A stretch of 64,000 bases of DNA. Source: Stieleria mannarensis. GTDB taxonomy: Bacteria > Planctomycetota > Planctomycetia > Pirellulales > Pirellulaceae. The DNA is taken from the NCBI RefSeq assembly GCF_014154935.1, contig NZ_JACEHH010000025.1, forward strand, positions 62,001 through 126,000, in the 5' to 3' direction. A model generated the notes under the pieces. The model was given only the letters and a program-made list of their open reading frames with translations. It was not told the DNA's origin and searched no databases. The translations under genes and the position numbers were made by a program. Below are positions 61,806 through 64,000 of this stretch, piece after piece. Positions within the stretch are counted from its first letter, which is position 1. Each line of letters starts with the position of its first letter.

Positions 61806-64000
61806 CTAATACGCCTCTTTGGTCTGAACGCCCTCGCGGCGGTTGTTCATCAGACCTTCGATGTTCAGTTTCTGTTCCTGTTGGAAAAGATCGTTCTGAT
61901 TGAACAGGTTGTCCAGCAGCGGCTTGCCGGCTTTTCCGGGGGCCGCAGCGGCTTGGCCTGGCGCGGGCATGCCGAAGGGATCCTCGGCCTGATTCGGCGC
62001 GCTGCCCGGAAACTGGCCGCCACGCATCTGGTCGCGAGCGTTTAGCAGCAGGACCGACCCGCGATGAAATGCGTATTGATCGTCTTCGCTGACCGCGATC
62101 ACCGTGCTCTTTCCGCGGATCGCATCGGCGACGAACAGCCCGCGAAGATCGGTTTGTCCGGAGACGAACTTATCATTGGCCGACCCGATGACTTTGACGT
62201 GCACGTCGCCCAAGAACGCGTCCTTCGTCTTGTCCTTCACCGTCACGCGAACGCGGCCGGAGACGGGGGCTTCTTCCACGGTCAACGCCAACGGGCTGAC
62301 GACCAGCAATCCGGAGCTGTACAGGTTTTCCGAACGTGCCACCACCAGGTATGCCCCCTGTTCGTCCAGCGGCAACGCGACCTTTGTTTCCCGATCGCGG
62401 TAATCTTTCCCATCGCCCAGCCGAATCGTCTCTTGGTGATACGGTTTGATGCCGGCCAGGTTGATGGCGGTGATCTGGTCCAGATTGCGCTGCGTTAATC
62501 CGAACTTCATCAAATCGATGCGATACACCTTGATGAAGACGTCGCGGACATTGCGGTGCTGCAACACCACTTCGCACTTGTCCTTGGGGACGAGGGTGGT
62601 GACGCCGGGCAAGGAGACCGATTTGCGACTGAAGAACTCGATCGCTTCGGCGGCGTCCTTGAAACGCTCGCTGACTTTCACGTACTCGTCGATCGCCTTG
62701 GCGGCTTGGCCGAGGCTGTGATGGATTTGCCCCATGATGTAGACGGCTTCCCAACGGTTGTCCGCGTGACGTGTCACTCCCGTCTGGGGATCGGTAAACG
62801 TCGCCTCGGCGACCTTGCGGCACATCTCAAGTGCCCGTTGATGATCCTGCAATTCAAAGTAACAGAATCCGATCATGTACCAAAACGAATCCAACAAGCG
62901 ACTGCGGGGATAGCGTTCGGCATACTGTTGCCCCCGCTCGATCGCCAGCTTGTATTGCTGCAGATCGATCAAGGCGGTCGCCAACGCGAAACTGGCTTGA
63001 TCGCTGGACGGGTCTTCGGGCCAGTTGGTGACAAAATCATCGAGCATCCGAATCGAATTGTCGATCAAATCGACGCGTGTAATTCCCGCTTCGGTCAGTT
63101 TCTCGTCCTCGGCGACCGACTCGGCACGGCGGTAAACCTCTTGGGAAAGCGCATAGCTGGCCGTCGCGACATACGACTCGGCCGGGTAATCTCGCAGCAG
63201 CGATTCCATCGTCTGGACGCTGCGCACGAATTCGCCGCGGGCATTCAAGAATCCGGCGACCTGATTCTCTTTTTCGAAACTCGCTTGAACGGTCGCCCGA
63301 TAGACCAGGTAGCTGCGTTCGTATTCGGCGATTTCCCGATAGGACAGGGCGACGTTCAGGATTTCCTGGAACGACAATTCGACCTCGGGAAACCGCTCCT
63401 TGATGATTTCGAAGAACCGCACGATGTCGGCGTGGCGGTCCAATTGGGTCGCCGCCCGGAACAGCAGCAACACGGTCTCCTGGTACGGCTGGGTGTGGAG
63501 TTGCCAATTGGCGTGAAGCTGGTGAAGGGAATCGAAGGCCTGTTGGTGGTCTCCTTTGGCGTAGTACGCCTTTCCGAGTTCAAACAGCTCGTCCGGCGTC
63601 AACGTGTATTCGTCAGCGGATTTCTTGCCCCTCGACAACACACCGATCGCTGCCGGATCGCTGACGGCGATTTCGGAAGGGTTGTAGAAACTGGCCAACA
63701 CCGCGGGGGCCATGCGATAGCTGCCGGGCAAATCACCTGCCAATGCGTAGCGAATGTCACCGGGCGTTTTCGAATCGCCGATGTAGAATGTGATTGCGCC
63801 CGGTGTGAGTTCGTAGCGATCAAAGACTCCGCTGATCGTTTCCTCTAAGATGGTGCAGCCTGCCGGGATCGGTTCGACCAACATCAAGTAGTTCCGCAGC
63901 GGTTGCGAATTCTGGTAACGCACCCTTGGCGTCAGAGTGACCAGGGCTCGATCCCCCACGGCCAGTTCGGTCAATTTGTTGGGCTTGAACGAGTAGCCGC
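61806..64000 (-). CDS. C-terminal part of large alpha-2-macroglobulin/TPR-like protein (5'-partial)
   Basis: The frame is open to the right edge (GYSFKPNKLTELAVGDRALV), so the start is outside the window; about 731 codons are present. Residues about 10-95 resemble the C-terminal macroglobulin domains of bacterial alpha-2-macroglobulins (NYLMLVEPIPAGCTILEETI, PGDIRYALAGDLPGSYRMAP). TPR-like helices follow (about 115-455: LFELGKAYYAKGDHQQAFDS, YMIGFCYFELQDHQRALEMC). Then comes a beta-rich MG/N-terminal-like part (CEVVLQHRNVRDVFIKVYRI, LPLDEQGAYLVVARSENLYS, VSGRVRVTVKDKTKDAFLGD). The tail is Gln/Pro/Ala-rich. It is probably periplasmic or secreted; the thioester region, if any, is not visible. 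Confidence 0.75.
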   Translation of the reverse strand, partial: GYSFKPNKLTELAVGDRALVTLTPRVRYQNSQPLRNYLMLVEPIPAGCTILEETISGVFDRYELTPGAITFYIGDSKTPGDIRYALAGDLPGSYRMAPAVLASFYNPSEIAVSDPAAIGVLSRGKKSADEYTLTPDELFELGKAYYAKGDHQQAFDSLHQLHANWQLHTQPYQETVLLLFRAATQLDRHADIVRFFEIIKERFPEVELSFQEILNVALSYREIAEYERSYLVYRATVQASFEKENQVAGFLNARGEFVRSVQTMESLLRDYPAESYVATASYALSQEVYRRAESVAEDEKLTEAGITRVDLIDNSIRMLDDFVTNWPEDPSSDQASFALATALIDLQQYKLAIERGQQYAERYPRSRLLDSFWYMIGFCYFELQDHQRALEMCRKVAEATFTDPQTGVTRHADNRWEAVYIMGQIHHSLGQAAKAIDEYVKVSERFKDAAEAIEFFSRKSVSLPGVTTLVPKDKCEVVLQHRNVRDVFIKVYRIDLMKFGLTQRNLDQITAINLAGIKPYHQETIRLGDGKDYRDRETKVALPLDEQGAYLVVARSENLYSSGLLVVSPLALTVEEAPVSGRVRVTVKDKTKDAFLGDVHVKVIGSANDKFVSGQTDLRGLFVADAIRGKSTVIAVSEDDQYAFHRGSVLLLNARDQMRGGQFPGSAPNQAEDPFGMPAPGQAAAAPGKAGKPLLDNLFNQNDLFQQEQKLNIEGLMNNRREGVQTKEAY

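Overview
The window is typical of Planctomycetes, most likely the Pirellulaceae (Rhodopirellula/Stieleria-like). The signs are a DUF1559 prepilin-like protein paired with a small lipoprotein, a TIGR03067-type secreted protein, a giant dockerin/CARDB surface protein, a type I sulfatase, an ECF sigma factor, short 'NPY-x-x-P' membrane proteins and many dispersed palindromic repeats. This placement is inferred from gene families; no marker gene was aligned.

Layout. 1-16.9 kb: the 3' part (at least 5,622 codons) of one giant secreted multidomain gene. 17-19 kb: a decayed TPR gene and a secreted ankyrin protein. 19.9-22.7 kb: DUF1559 protein, lipoprotein and an HDOD protein. 22.7-25.1 kb (minus): cNMP-binding/patatin phospholipase overlapping an ECF sigma factor. 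25.4-27.6 kb: aldo/keto reductase converging on a lipoprotein of unknown function. 28-29.8 kb: sufU-sufS iron-sulfur assembly pair. 29.8-33 kb (minus): PhnP-like metallo-hydrolase, then DUF485 protein and an acetate-type sodium symporter. 34-37 kb: rplY, pth, rpsF, ssb, rplI, then tRNA-Leu(UAG) with a clean intrinsic terminator. 37.3-44.7 kb: an accessory stretch of small orphan genes, a broken ~500-codon gene and repeat-rich spacers. 44.8-48.1 kb: PLP decarboxylase and sulfatase. 48.3-59.9 kb: a flagellar block with motA and two motB-like genes on minus, divergent from flgB-flgC-fliE-fliF-fliG-fliH-fliI-fliJ-(MotE-like)-fliQ-fliR-flhB on plus. 60.2-61.4 kb: nhaA. 61.8-64 kb: C-terminal part of a large TPR-containing protein resembling bacterial alpha-2-macroglobulins, open at the window end.

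The flagellar genes together supply the proximal rod, MS-ring, switch, export ATPase complex, part of the export gate and the stator. fliP, fliM, fliN, fliO and the hook genes are not in the window. The housekeeping block resembles the common rpsF-ssb-rplI order but lacks rpsR.

No CRISPR array, phage or intact insertion sequence was seen. The most unusual signals are a GTAGCGG-flanked palindromic repeat family whose TAG is used as the stop codon of three separate genes and which is tandemly amplified at two loci; a heptamer microsatellite fused to a CCCTAAA run that supplies another gene's stop; the overlapping patatin/sigma-factor pair; and the two different MotB-like stator genes.
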